Assembly: GCA_019245115.1 (NCBI GenBank)
Contig: JAFARZ010000427.1
Coordinates: forward strand, 1-64,000
Direction: 5' to 3'
DNA length: 64,000 nt
Origin: Streptosporangiaceae bacterium
GTDB lineage: Bacteria > Actinomycetota > Actinomycetes > Streptosporangiales > Streptosporangiaceae
This document shows positions 1 through 8,501 of this stretch, in pieces. Positions within the stretch are counted from its first letter, which is position 1; every line of letters starts with the position of its first letter. The notes beneath the pieces are model-generated. The model made no database searches and was not told the DNA's origin. It saw only the letters and a program-made list of their open reading frames with translations. Both the position numbers and the translations under genes were made by a program.

Positions 1-117
<117 letters not shown>

Positions 118-120
118 TGG

Positions 121-531
121 GGGGGGGGTGGTTAGCCAGGCGGTGGCTCGGGTGGGGGACGCACGGGTTAGCCAGGCGTCCTGGAGGACCTCGGTCAGTT
201 CCGCCAGGGTGAGCTCGCCGATCCGGCTGGCCCGCACCAGGACCGACGGGTGCCCGTCGAAGTGGGCGGTGGTGAAGAACGGCGATGCCGGGTCCTGTAC
301 CAGGGCCAGCTTGTCGGCCTCCGACGGCACCCAGAACATGATCACGTCCGGGTAGCGCTCGCCGGTTTCCGGATCGACGGCGTCAGGCCGGGGGCTCCGG
401 AAGAACACGAAGGACTTGCGGCCGACCTGATAGATCGGGTTGCCACTCGGTCCGTATTCGACCGTGACGTGAGGCATGCGCATGGCGAGTTCGTGCACAT
501 CCTCGATGCGAGCGCGACGTGATCCTGCCAT
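121..531 (-). CDS. MmcQ/YjbR family protein, 3' end lost in the G run
   Basis: Reading the minus strand from an ATG at 531 gives an open frame of about 133 residues that runs into the contig-end G tract without a stop. It begins MAGSRRARIEDVHELAM and contains GNPIYQVGRKSFVFF, the block VIMFWVPSEADKLALVQDP, and a terminal region LAELTEVLQDAWLTR. This order (helix, small beta core, a 'HFDGHPSVLVR' strand, final helix ending in DAW) matches the MmcQ/YjbR (DUF419) double-wing DNA-binding-like fold, usually 110-130 residues, so the frame is nearly complete. Biochemical role in the family is unknown. The start lies only a few bases after the predicted 3' end of the group II intron, so the intron sits directly upstream. 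A 13-bp direct repeat near the end (130 and 166) duplicates AWLT and may be part of the artefact. Confidence 0.75.
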
Positions 532-583
532 TGGTAGTCAGGGGCGCGGCGCCGAGTGCGGCCCGTTTCCCCATCCCCCTTTC

Positions 584-617
584 AATCCGTACGTGCGGTT
601 TTCCCGCATACGGCTTA
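584..617 (-). ncRNA. Group II intron domain V
   Basis: On the minus strand the segment reads AAGCCGTATGCGGG, GAAAA-type loop, CCGCACGTACGGATT: a hairpin of about 34 nt with the AGC-type catalytic triad region at its base and the characteristic bulge. It lies downstream of the maturase stop, as expected for domain V, the catalytic core of the ribozyme. Confidence 0.85.
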
Positions 618-638
618 CCGATGATCTTCTTGGCATGG

Positions 639-2279
639 TTACGCTGCCTTCGGATAGCGGACGGTACCGGAGAGCTTGTGCAGACCCAGCCCGTGCAGCC
701 ATTCCTCGGTCCACTGGTCCGCCTGCCCAGCGCGCAGATTCCTGCCGCGCTTCTTGATCAGCAGGCGTTTCAGCCGCCACGCGGCGTACCGGTCGACCTG
801 ACGGAACTTGACGGCGGCGTTCCCGGTGCGGAAGTAGTTACCCCAGCCGCGCAGCAGCGGGTTAAGGTCCGCGATCACCTCACGGATGTCCTTCACCCCT
901 ACGCGGTTGCGGCCGGTGCGGTCCCGGACTTTGTCCCGGATGCGCTTCATCGCTCGCTGCGAGGGCCACCGGTGCAGGTAGTAGCGCACAACGCGCTTCT
1001 GCTCCCACAGGCGCCCTGACATACGGGCACGGAAATGGCATCCGAGGAAGTCCAGGCCCTCCCGGCCATCCCTGAGATCAACCACCTTCGTCTTATCCGG
1101 GTGCAGCCGCAACCCCAGCGAGCTGAGGATCTCCCCGGCCGCATCCACAGCCGCCCTGGCCTGCGCCGCGCTGCGGCACAGCACCACGCCGTCGTCGGCG
1201 TAGCGCACCAGTTCCCCCAGCCCGCGCCGGGTGAACCCGGTGTCCAGGACGTGCAGGTAGATGCTGGCCAGCAACGGGGAAATGACCCCGCCCTGGGGAG
1301 TCCCGGCGACCGTCCGCTCAAGACCCATCTCCGTCATCACACCTGCCTGCAGCCACAAACGGACCAGCTTCAGCACCCGCCGGTCCGACACCCGCCTGCC
1401 TATCTCAGCAAGCAGCCGGTCATGGCTGATCTCACCGAAGAAGTTGCGGATATCAAACTCCGCGACGAACTGGTAACCCTCGATGAACCCGGTACGGAGC
1501 CGTTCCATCGCCTGCGTAGCCGGCCGCTTCGGCCGGAACCCGTACGAGGACGGAAGGAAATCCGCCTCGAACACCGGCTCCAGCACCAGCTTGGCCGCCT
1601 GCTGGGCCACCCGGTCACGGACGGACGGTATGCCTAGCGGCCGCTTGCCGCCATCTGGTTTCGGGATATCCACGCGCCTGGCCGGCGCGGGACGATAGGT
1701 ACCCGCACGGAGATCAGCCTGAAGTTCCCCCAGGAGCCGGAGGACTCCATAGACCTCCTCCACATACGCCAAGGTGACACGATCCACCCCGGCCGCCCCA
1801 CGGTTCTTCCGGACCCGCTCCCACGCCTCCCACAAGACGTCACCCCTGTGGATACGGTCATACAGGGCATGGAAACGCCGCTCCGGCGACTGCTTGGCCG
1901 CAGCCCATAGCTTGCGTTGAAGTTGCGGCACTTTCCAGGTGGATTCCCACCCGGGCACGACGGGCCCAGACCCGCCGGGGTGATTGGACCGGGCGGTCCC
2001 GGCCATGCCCTCGCGCGTACCCTCTCCGCCAGCATGATCAAAGTGAGGGCCCTTCCCTCCCGGCGCGTTATGCTGCACGCCGATCACCGGTACTACGACC
2101 CCCTCGGACTCCCGCTGCCCTCCAGATGACTTCACCATCGGCTTATACACCTGGTCTTCGCCCGACGCAGGCCAGGCAGACGGGTCTCTCCTGTTCCAGC
2201 CCAGACTGTGCGCACGTGCCGCCCTCCGTACCCCGGAAAGACCCGGCAGGCTGACCCCGGAACAGGGCCCGCCGGACAT
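639..2279 (-). CDS. ltrA: Group II intron reverse transcriptase/maturase
   Basis: Intron-encoded protein that helps the intron RNA fold and splice and copies it into DNA on retrohoming. With the ATG at 2279 it is 546 residues; the recognisable part begins near residue 116, and Met92 is an alternative start, so the first 90 residues may be structural intron RNA rather than protein. Reverse transcriptase blocks run from about residue 150 to 400: IPKPDGGKRPLGIPSVRDR (205-223), SSYGFRP (244-250), FDIRNFFGEISHDRL, the TPQGGVISPLLASI block (327-340) and the catalytic YADD at 360-363. The maturase (X) domain follows with LRGWGNYFRTGNA and the KKRGRN basic patch. The protein ends soon after, so there is no HNH endonuclease domain. 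Confidence 0.95.
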   Translation of the reverse strand: MSGGPCSGVSLPGLSGVRRAARAHSLGWNRRDPSAWPASGEDQVYKPMVKSSGGQRESEGVVVPVIGVQHNAPGGKGPHFDHAGGEGTREGMAGTARSNHPGGSGPVVPGWESTWKVPQLQRKLWAAAKQSPERRFHALYDRIHRGDVLWEAWERVRKNRGAAGVDRVTLAYVEEVYGVLRLLGELQADLRAGTYRPAPARRVDIPKPDGGKRPLGIPSVRDRVAQQAAKLVLEPVFEADFLPSSYGFRPKRPATQAMERLRTGFIEGYQFVAEFDIRNFFGEISHDRLLAEIGRRVSDRRVLKLVRLWLQAGVMTEMGLERTVAGTPQGGVISPLLASIYLHVLDTGFTRRGLGELVRYADDGVVLCRSAAQARAAVDAAGEILSSLGLRLHPDKTKVVDLRDGREGLDFLGCHFRARMSGRLWEQKRVVRYYLHRWPSQRAMKRIRDKVRDRTGRNRVGVKDIREVIADLNPLLRGWGNYFRTGNAAVKFRQVDRYAAWRLKRLLIKKRGRNLRAGQADQWTEEWLHGLGLHKLSGTVRYPKAA

Positions 2280-2454
2280 GGCCTTCGCCGTGACATGAGC
2301 GGCTCGGCTCCTCCGTTGTAACTGTGACGAGGCTGCAAGGTTCGCTTTACGCTACAGCCCGCGCGCTTGCTCCCTCCAAAGAGGCTCTCGACACCCCGCT
2401 CAGCCCGCCGCCTCACGGCGACGAACCGGGGCCTGCTACCGGGCGCTCCGGTGC

Positions 2455-5400
2455 CTACCCGGACAGGACCTCCACCTGTAAGCCTGGACCAGCTTTCAGG
2501 ACGCAACATGCGCCCCAGCGTAAGCGTAAGCGGGCGCCGACCTCGGACGGCGTCCAGGTCGCGCCGTCGGAGGAGGTCCAGGCGAAGATCCGCTCCTCGC
2601 CGGTGGCGCCGGATTCACCGATAGCGATGAAACCGGTGGCGTCGGCGGTCAGCGCGGTGATGACAGCGCCCGATCCGGACGACGGCACCGCAACCGGCTG
2701 CCAGCTCGTGCCGCCATTGGTGGACAGCATGGCCAGCGGCGCACCGGCCGCGTTGGTGCCCATGACCACCATGCGGCCGCCGGATGCCGCGATGTAGCGC
2801 AACGTCGCCCCCGCGGGAGACAGGTCGGTGAGCCTCCAGGCTCTGCCGTCGGGCGATACCCAGACGGCCGGCTGACGGTTGGCCGATCCGGCGGCGGCGA
2901 AGCCATGCGAGGTCGCGGTCACCGCCGCGATCGCGCCCGAGCCGCCGAGCCCGCTGGCCTTGGTCCAGGATGTCAGGTTGGTGGAGAACCACACGGCCGG
3001 CGCCGAACCGGTCTGGGTGGTCTGGTCACCGGCTATGACGTACCCGGCCGGGCCGGCCGCCGCCGCCACAAGGTCGGCGGCGGCGAGCGCGGCCGTCCCG
3101 CCGACGGCGTGCCAGGTTACACCGTCGGGGGAGGTCAATATGATTCCGTTCGGGCCGGCAGCCAGCCAGCCGGACGAGCCGTGGGCCACGGCGGTGAGCG
3201 CGCCGAGCCCTTGCCCGCCGAACTCTCCCGGCCGGGTCACCAGCGACCAGCGGTCACCGGTCTTGTGCCAGATGGCCGGGTAGCCGTTGGCGCTGCCCAC
3301 GGCGATCTGCTGGCCGCCCGCGGCGGCCAGGGCGGTGACGGCCAGCTCGGGGATGTTCGCGCCGGGCAGCGTGACCGGGTGCGCGCCCTTGAGGAACACC
3401 GGCCGCTGACTGACCGGACTTGCGGCCGTGGCGCCAATGGCGATGACGTGATCGCCAGGCGCCACGGCCGCGCCGACGACGGACTCGGCTGCCGCATTTC
3501 CGAGAGTCGCCGTCGGCCGCCAGGAGGCACCATCGTCGGTGCTGAGGTACGCGACCAGCTGGCCTGCGTCGTTCTGGCCCGCTACCACGAGCCCGTACCC
3601 GTCGCCTTTCACCACGCGCGGATGGAAGCCACCGCTGGCGGCGATGGTGCCGGCGTTGTGCCAGGAGACGCCGTTCGTGGAAAAGTAAGTTTTACTTCCG
3701 CGGACGGCGAGGAATCCATCCGCGTCGAAGGCAACGCCGGAGATCTCGCCGGTGCCGGGGATCGTCACCGTGGTCCAGTGGGAGCCGCCGTCGGTGCTCA
3801 GCCATGCGCCCGAGCCGCCGCTGGCCAGCGCGCCGGTGATCAGGATGGCGTTGCCGTGCGCGGTCGCGTAGGCGATGTTCAGCACGTGGGCGCCCATCGT
3901 CTGCCGCTGCCAGTTCAGGCCGTCAGCCGAGGTCCAGACCACGCCATGGCCATTGGCGTCGGCGCCGCCCGCGACGAAGCCGGATGCCGTCCTGGTCACG
4001 ACCCAGACCTGATCGCCGGCCGCCTGGGTGATGCCGTGCGTGGCGGCCAGGGTCCAGGACAGGCCGTCATGGCTGGTCCAGATGGCCTGCGGGCCGATGG
4101 CAAGCCAGCCGCCCGGACCGCCGGCCAGCAATGGCGCGATGCTGCCGGGCGGATTGATGCCCTGGACGGGGGCTAGCTGCCAGGTGGCGCCGCCGTCGGC
4201 CGACACGTAGAACTGCTGCCTGGTGACTCCGTCGATGGTCTGCTGCCCGGTCGCCACGATCGTGGTGCCGGATGCGACGATGCGGTTCACGGCGAGGAAG
4301 ACGCCGCGCTGCTGGAGCCCCGGGTAGGTGGCGAAGGCGCCGGTGGCCAGACCGGTTCCGACGGATTGGTTCAGCTGGGGCGGCTGGTTCCCCTGATTCG
4401 AGGAGAGCTGGTCGAACTTCGGGCCATGACCGGTCAGCAGCGTGAAGGCAAGAGCGCCGACCATGCCGAGGACGAGGACCGGTGCCCCCACCGCCGCGAC
4501 GCGGCGGCCCAGGAAGGCGCGCGGGATCTCCGGCTCGTCGTCCAGCTCCGGATCGAGGCCGGGGTCGAGCAGGAATGACGGCCGGTCAGCCCAGTCGGGG
4601 TGCCGGGGCGGACTGGAAGCTTGCGGGCTGAGCTGGACGGGGGCGCCGAGGAGCTGGACATAGGCCAGCGCGGGAGCGGCGAGGGTGCGCGAGGACGGCT
4701 CCCCTCGGCTGGCCGTGCGGGTGCCGCGGGCGGCGGCCGTCGCGACGTATTCCTCATCCACGGGCGGATCATCGGCGTACGGCGGCCTCGCCTGCGGCGG
4801 CACAACCGCTGTCCGGGCGTGACGGCCCACGGGATGGGACAGCAGCCCGGCATGCGACCGGCGCGAGACGTGCGGTGCCGCCGCGAGCGGCTCGGGATCG
4901 GCTACCGGCATCCGCCCGGGCGCGGGCTGCGGCGGGGCCGGCGTCCCGGCCGGGGTCCGCGCGGGGGCTGGCTGCGGCCGGGACCGTAGATACATCGGCG
5001 TCTGCGGAACCGCCTGTGCCGGGGGGCGTTCCCACTGGATGCCGGACTCGGCCCACAGCTGGTTCGAGCGCTGCCAGACGGACGCGTCGGCGGGACGCTG
5101 CGGGTTCTCGGCCGGGGCCTGCCGCGCCTGGAGCCCGGGACCGCCAGCCCGGCCATGACGTGCCATGGTGGGCAAGAGGGTCTGCTCCTCAGCGGGCGCC
5201 GTGACCGGTGAGTCCGTGACCGGTGAGTCCGTGACCGGTGCGTCCGCGGCCGGTGCGTCCGCGGCCGGTGCGTCCGTGGGGGCTGTCTCCGCCGCCGTGG
5301 CCGGTGTGTCCTTGGTCAGCAGGAACCAGCCGGCGGGCGGCGCGACGCCGGGCCACGCGCCATCGTCTGGGGCCTGGAGTTCCTGATCCGCGGTGTCCCG

Positions 5401-5460
5401 ATCGGCTATGCCGGAAGCTACACTGCTGAGAGCGTTCGAGTAATGACTGTCCGTGTTCAT
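2455..5460 (-). CDS. Membrane-anchored BNR/sialidase-like repeat protein, 3' end disrupted by intron
   Basis: About 1000 residues from the ATG at 5460 (MNTDSHYS); a longer frame starts at 5610 but the extra 50 residues look non-coding. Residues 1-320 are Pro/Ala/Thr-rich and disordered, with a tandem DAPVTDSPVTDSP-type array encoded by 15-bp repeats (5200-5280). A single membrane helix follows (GAPVLVLGMVGALAFTLLTG, about 322-344), so the large C-terminal part should be extracellular. That part has many repeats of the form W.S.DG..W / LSTDGGSHW / STNGVSWH, typical of BNR/Ycf48-like beta-propellers (about residues 370-980). The last 27 residues after TSSDGATWTPSEV have no propeller character and lie where the group II intron begins, so the natural C-terminus is probably altered. 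Function unknown; surface binding is likely. Confidence 0.8.
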   Translation of the reverse strand: MNTDSHYSNALSSVASGIADRDTADQELQAPDDGAWPGVAPPAGWFLLTKDTPATAAETAPTDAPAADAPAADAPVTDSPVTDSPVTAPAEEQTLLPTMARHGRAGGPGLQARQAPAENPQRPADASVWQRSNQLWAESGIQWERPPAQAVPQTPMYLRSRPQPAPARTPAGTPAPPQPAPGRMPVADPEPLAAAPHVSRRSHAGLLSHPVGRHARTAVVPPQARPPYADDPPVDEEYVATAAARGTRTASRGEPSSRTLAAPALAYVQLLGAPVQLSPQASSPPRHPDWADRPSFLLDPGLDPELDDEPEIPRAFLGRRVAAVGAPVLVLGMVGALAFTLLTGHGPKFDQLSSNQGNQPPQLNQSVGTGLATGAFATYPGLQQRGVFLAVNRIVASGTTIVATGQQTIDGVTRQQFYVSADGGATWQLAPVQGINPPGSIAPLLAGGPGGWLAIGPQAIWTSHDGLSWTLAATHGITQAAGDQVWVVTRTASGFVAGGADANGHGVVWTSADGLNWQRQTMGAHVLNIAYATAHGNAILITGALASGGSGAWLSTDGGSHWTTVTIPGTGEISGVAFDADGFLAVRGSKTYFSTNGVSWHNAGTIAASGGFHPRVVKGDGYGLVVAGQNDAGQLVAYLSTDDGASWRPTATLGNAAAESVVGAAVAPGDHVIAIGATAASPVSQRPVFLKGAHPVTLPGANIPELAVTALAAAGGQQIAVGSANGYPAIWHKTGDRWSLVTRPGEFGGQGLGALTAVAHGSSGWLAAGPNGIILTSPDGVTWHAVGGTAALAAADLVAAAAGPAGYVIAGDQTTQTGSAPAVWFSTNLTSWTKASGLGGSGAIAAVTATSHGFAAAGSANRQPAVWVSPDGRAWRLTDLSPAGATLRYIAASGGRMVVMGTNAAGAPLAMLSTNGGTSWQPVAVPSSGSGAVITALTADATGFIAIGESGATGEERIFAWTSSDGATWTPSEVGARLRLRWGACCVLKAGPGLQVEVLSG

Positions 5461-5756
5461 CGCGGGCCCCAGAAGGCCATTCGCGGACGGAGTGCCATGT
5501 CTCTCGCCGACCCTTCGGTTCACTACTCGTCGTGCTTGCCGTCGTAGCTTGATGTTACCTAAAGAGAGCGTCTGTGTACAGAGGGCGATTTTTCCAATCA
5601 TGCACGACATAGTCGGCGGCGGGTTTGCGGTACTACATGTTCCAGCTCACGGGCAAGATTCGATATCGTGGCTCGTTGAGCACGGATTTCCGTACCCAAC
5701 GGGCCACAAGATTCGGTATCGGTAGCTGACTGTGATCACCGACGTGACGGCCCAGG
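5461..5756. other. Intergenic region upstream of the BNR gene
   Basis: About 300 bases with no convincing gene. It contains a short direct repeat (CAAGATTCGATATCG near 5652 and CAAGATTCGGTATCG near 5707) and a comparatively AT-rich stretch around 5545-5600 that could hold the promoter of the minus-strand BNR gene. No terminator hairpin is obvious. Confidence 0.5.
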
Positions 5757-6431
5757 TCAGCGCGGGCCTTCCTCGGCGTTGATCAATCCGTAGCCGATGG
5801 CCTGACCGGCGGTCAGCACGCGGCCCTGGCGGAAGTCCTCGCGGATCTCCTCCACCGGACGACCGGTCACGTCGGCGAGCCGGAAGTACACGGTGTCGAG
5901 CATGCGGGTGATCTGCTGCTCGCGGGCGGTCACCGCGGTGGCCGTCCCGGCGAAGTGGACTCTGGGCTCGCTGAGGGTGAAGGTGGCGTTGGGGTAGCCG
6001 GTCCGGTGCGAACAGGCGGCCAGCAGGCCCAGCGCGGGACCGCTGATCTCGCCGCTCACGCAGCCGCGGACCGGCGCGTGCAGGACGTCGAGGATGCCCA
6101 TTAGGGTCACGACGGCGGACAGCTCCGCGCGCAGGTTCTGCAGCTCGAGGCGGATCGGCTCACCGGCTTCGGCGTCCAGGGTAAGCAGTTGCGCCGAGAG
6201 CGTCGCCGCCGCCGGGTCGTCGAGCACACCGCACACCAGCACTATGCGCTTGGCCAGCAGGTTCTCTTGGAGCTTGGCCTGCCAGGCGGCATTCGGATCG
6301 ACCCACACCCGGGTGGGCTGAAGCGGATCCCGTGCTGGCTGGCCCGGCTGGCCCGGCGGGGTGAACGACGGCTCCCATGGCCGGAACGGATCTGGTGAGC
6401 CCGGTCGCCCGGGAATATTGGCATGGATCAT
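5757..6431 (-). CDS. ClpP-like protein with degenerate active site
   Basis: 224 residues. The first 50 are Pro-rich; the rest follows the ClpP/crotonase-type fold: RIVLVCGVLDDPAAATLSAQLLTLDAE resembles the ClpP N-terminal strand-helix, then GEPIRLELQNLRAELSAVVTLMGILD, then VRGCVSGEISGPALGLLAACSHRTGYPNA, and a ClpP-like C-terminal helix (GRPVEEIREDFRQGRVLTAGQAIGYGLI). In active ClpP the serine sits in a GQAASMG-type turn and the histidine in a MIHQP-type strand; here the serine is one position out of register and the histidine position reads FTLSEP, so proteolysis is doubtful. It overlaps the upstream XRE gene by one base, so the two are translationally coupled. Such ClpP-like/XRE pairs occur in actinomycetes; their role is not known to me. 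Confidence 0.75.
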   Translation of the reverse strand: MIHANIPGRPGSPDPFRPWEPSFTPPGQPGQPARDPLQPTRVWVDPNAAWQAKLQENLLAKRIVLVCGVLDDPAAATLSAQLLTLDAEAGEPIRLELQNLRAELSAVVTLMGILDVLHAPVRGCVSGEISGPALGLLAACSHRTGYPNATFTLSEPRVHFAGTATAVTAREQQITRMLDTVYFRLADVTGRPVEEIREDFRQGRVLTAGQAIGYGLINAEEGPR

Positions 6432-6694
6432 TACATGGTCCTCCAGGTGATTTCGGTGCCGAGCGCGGCGGCGTAACGCTCCAGCGTGGACGCGCGCACG
6501 TCCGCGGTGCCGGACTCCAGCCGGGCGACGGCCGACTGCGAAGTGCCCATCTTCGCCGCCACCTCGGTCTGCGACAGCCCGGCCGCCTGTCGCTGCGCGG
6601 CCAGTTCACGCACCAGCTGACCGCGCTGCTCCGCCATCCGCCGCAATACCGAATTGGCCTGGGCCTCCGGCCACGGCGCCATCTCGCCTTCCAT
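6431..6694 (-). CDS. XRE-family helix-turn-helix regulator
   Basis: 87 residues from ATG at 6694. A HTH_3 domain spans residues 38-61 (GLSQTEVAAKMGTSQSAVAR) followed by ESGTADVRASTLERYAAALG, the usual fourth and fifth helices. It is the first gene of a two-gene unit with the ClpP-like protein. A perfect inverted repeat 12 bases upstream of the start (6706-6723) is a likely self-operator. Residues 6-15 (APWPEAQANS) are encoded by one copy of the 30-bp dispersed repeat, which therefore lies inside this reading frame. Confidence 0.9.
   Translation of the reverse strand: MEGEMAPWPEAQANSVLRRMAEQRGQLVRELAAQRQAAGLSQTEVAAKMGTSQSAVARLESGTADVRASTLERYAAALGTEITWRTM
6651..6680 (+). repeat. 30-bp dispersed repeat A, copy 1 (inside XRE gene)
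   Basis: Contains GAATTGGCCTGGGCCTCCGG followed by CCACGGC, one substitution from the family consensus (core TTGGCCTGGGCCTCCGGCC). It lies within the 5' part of the XRE coding sequence, on the opposite strand, and adds about ten residues without breaking the frame. Confidence 0.85.
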
Positions 6695-6705
6695 ACGTCC
6701 AAAGG

Positions 6706-6723
6706 TATCTCACATTTGAGATA
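6706..6723. promoter_or_regulatory. Palindromic operator upstream of XRE/ClpP-like genes
   Basis: TATCTCA-CATT-TGAGATA is a perfect 7-bp inverted repeat with a 4-base spacer, 12 bases ahead of the XRE start codon. Position and symmetry fit autoregulation by the XRE protein; this is inferred. Confidence 0.65.
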
Positions 6724-6747
6724 ACGTGTGCCTAGACGGGGACGAGC

Positions 6748-6805
6748 GCCGGATGAATGTGGCATCCACCCGCATAGGACCGGGTGAATGTGGCATTCAT
6801 CCGGC
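6748..6805. repeat. Long palindromic repeat D, copy 1
   Basis: Two 25-base arms (6748-6772 and 6781-6805) around CATAGGAC. Arms match as an inverted repeat at 21 of 25 positions, and the block TGAATGTGGCAT also occurs as a direct repeat in both arms. The arm GGATGAATGTGGCATCCACC is close to that of the perfect palindrome at 40508-40565. It lies in the gap between the XRE gene and the APC permease, followed by a GGC/CGG-rich stretch (6810-6865). Confidence 0.75.
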
Positions 6806-6919
6806 GGGCCGATCGGCGGCCGGCCGGCGGCCGGTCGGCGGGCGGCCGGCGGGCCGGCCGGGCGCGGGCCCTTCCATGACCAGGACATTTCCGGCACACT
6901 ACAGGCACGCCCGCAACGC

Positions 6920-6949
6920 TGGATTGGCCTGGGCCTCCGGCCGCGGCGG
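6920..6949 (+). repeat. 30-bp dispersed repeat A, copy 2
   Basis: Single copy with the core TTGGCCTGGGCCTCCGGCC, in the leader 30 bases ahead of the APC permease start. It is in the GGATTGG form rather than GAATTGG. Confidence 0.85.
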
Positions 6950-6979
6950 GCGGCCAAGTCACGTGTGGTGGGAGGGGAC

Positions 6980-8500
6980 ATGGCAGCAACTACAACCCAG
7001 GAACCTGGGCTGAAACGCTCCCTTTCGGTCTGGCAGGCGGTAGGCCTGTCGATGGCGCTGATGGCGCCGAGCATGGCGGCCAACATCAACCCGCAGGGCG
7101 CGATCGGCGCCGGGCGGGCGGTGCCGCTCGCATTCCTCATCGCGGCGTTCGGCGTGCTGCTGGTCGCTTACACGTTCGTGCGGCTATGCCAGTACTTCCG
7201 CCATTCCGGGTCGGTGTACGCGTTCGTGGGCGCGACGCTCGGGCCCCGGTCGGGTGTGATCGCGGGCTGGGGCCTGGTCGGCACCTACACGTTCTACGCG
7301 GTGACGACGGCGGCGGCCGCCGGGATCTTCGGCACCGGATTGCTCGACTCGCTCGGCATCTGGAAGAACCAGCCGGCCTGGTCCCCCATGCTCCTGGTCG
7401 GCGTGGTGCTGGCGCTCGCGCTGCTGCTCGCCGCCCTGCCCGCCAGGCGCGGCACCAGCCTCCTGCTGACCGTCGAGCTGAGCACGGTGGCGCTGATCCT
7501 CATCGTCACCGTCGTGGTGTTCGTCAAGCTGATCTCGCACAGCGCACCGGGCGGCAACCATTTCACGATGAGCGTGTTCAGCCTCCAGCACGGGATCGGC
7601 ATATCGGCGCTGTTCCTGGGCGTGGTGTTCGGCTTCCTGTCCTTCGCCGGCTTCGAGGCGTCCTCGACCCTCGGCGAGGAAGCGCGCAATCCGTCGAAGG
7701 ACATCCCGCGGGCGATCCTGGGCGTGGCCATCTTCGGCGGCATCTACTTCGTCGTGGTCACGGCCGCGGAGATGATGGGTTTCGGCACGTCAGCCAAGGG
7801 CATCACCGCATTCGGCACCACCCCGTCGCTGCTCGGCTTCCTCGGCACGTCCTACGTGGGCTCCTGGGTGGGCAACATCATCACGCTCGGCACCACGATC
7901 AGCGCGTTCGGCTGCTGCCTGGCCTGCACGGTCGGCGCGTCCCGGCTGATCTTCGCGATGTACCGGGACTCGTACGGCGAGAGGGGTCCGGGCAAGGTCT
8001 CGCGCTGGGGCACGCCCGCGTACGCGACCGGCGTGGTCACCGTGCTGACCGTCGCGATCTACGTCAGCTACATCGCGGTCTCGCATCACACCTCCCAGCT
8101 GGCCACGAACGCGTTCCTGTGGTCCGGGACCATCGGCACGCTCATCCTGCTGGTCGCCTACCTGCTCGCCACCATCGGCATGGTGCTGCTCGTATTCGTG
8201 AAACGGAAGATGCCATCGGTGCCGAGGTGGCAGATCGTGGTCCCGATCGCGGCGATCGTCGTGCTCGGCTACACCCTGTACCGGAACGTCTACCCGTACC
8301 CGACCGGAGACGCGCAGTGGTACCCGAGGGTGGCGGCCGCCTGGCTGGTCGCCGCGGTCATCGCGGTGGTCGTCGCACCCCGTACCGCACGGAAGCTGGG
8401 TGCGGCGCTGACCGCCGCCGACGGCATCGCGGCCCAGGAATACCGAACGGTCGGTGGTACCACGACCCCGCAAGGCATCTCCGCCACGGAAGCGACGTAG
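6980..8500 (+). CDS. APC-superfamily amino acid permease
   Basis: 506 residues from the ATG at 6980, chosen because GGGAGGGG lies 3-10 bases ahead; the open frame extends further upstream only through repeat sequence. The protein is almost entirely hydrophobic with about 12 membrane helices. The N-terminal block LSVWQAVGLSMALMAPSMA then NPQGAIGAGRAVPLAFL is the APC substrate-binding first helix, and the later GFLSFAGFEASSTLGEEARNP block with KDIPRAILG is the conserved sixth-helix/loop motif of amino acid/polyamine permeases. Substrate unknown. The downstream amidohydrolase starts two bases after the stop, so uptake and hydrolysis of one nitrogen compound are probably linked. Confidence 0.9.
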   Translation: MAATTTQEPGLKRSLSVWQAVGLSMALMAPSMAANINPQGAIGAGRAVPLAFLIAAFGVLLVAYTFVRLCQYFRHSGSVYAFVGATLGPRSGVIAGWGLVGTYTFYAVTTAAAAGIFGTGLLDSLGIWKNQPAWSPMLLVGVVLALALLLAALPARRGTSLLLTVELSTVALILIVTVVVFVKLISHSAPGGNHFTMSVFSLQHGIGISALFLGVVFGFLSFAGFEASSTLGEEARNPSKDIPRAILGVAIFGGIYFVVVTAAEMMGFGTSAKGITAFGTTPSLLGFLGTSYVGSWVGNIITLGTTISAFGCCLACTVGASRLIFAMYRDSYGERGPGKVSRWGTPAYATGVVTVLTVAIYVSYIAVSHHTSQLATNAFLWSGTIGTLILLVAYLLATIGMVLLVFVKRKMPSVPRWQIVVPIAAIVVLGYTLYRNVYPYPTGDAQWYPRVAAAWLVAAVIAVVVAPRTARKLGAALTAADGIAAQEYRTVGGTTTPQGISATEAT

Positions 8501-8501
8501 C

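Larger units (their letters stand above)
537..2450 (-). mobile_element. Group II intron (boundaries approximate)
   Basis: A maturase/reverse transcriptase frame on the minus strand is followed by a typical domain V hairpin at 584-617 and by a GC-rich hairpin consistent with domain VI near 541-575, placing the 3' end at about 535-540. The 5' end is not clear: a GAGCGCCCGG stretch (minus strand, about 2440-2448) resembles the intron start consensus GUGYG weakly, and any junction between 2440 and 2525 would fit. The intron separates the 3' end of a BNR-repeat gene from the MmcQ/YjbR gene. No endonuclease domain is visible in the encoded protein. Confidence 0.75.
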
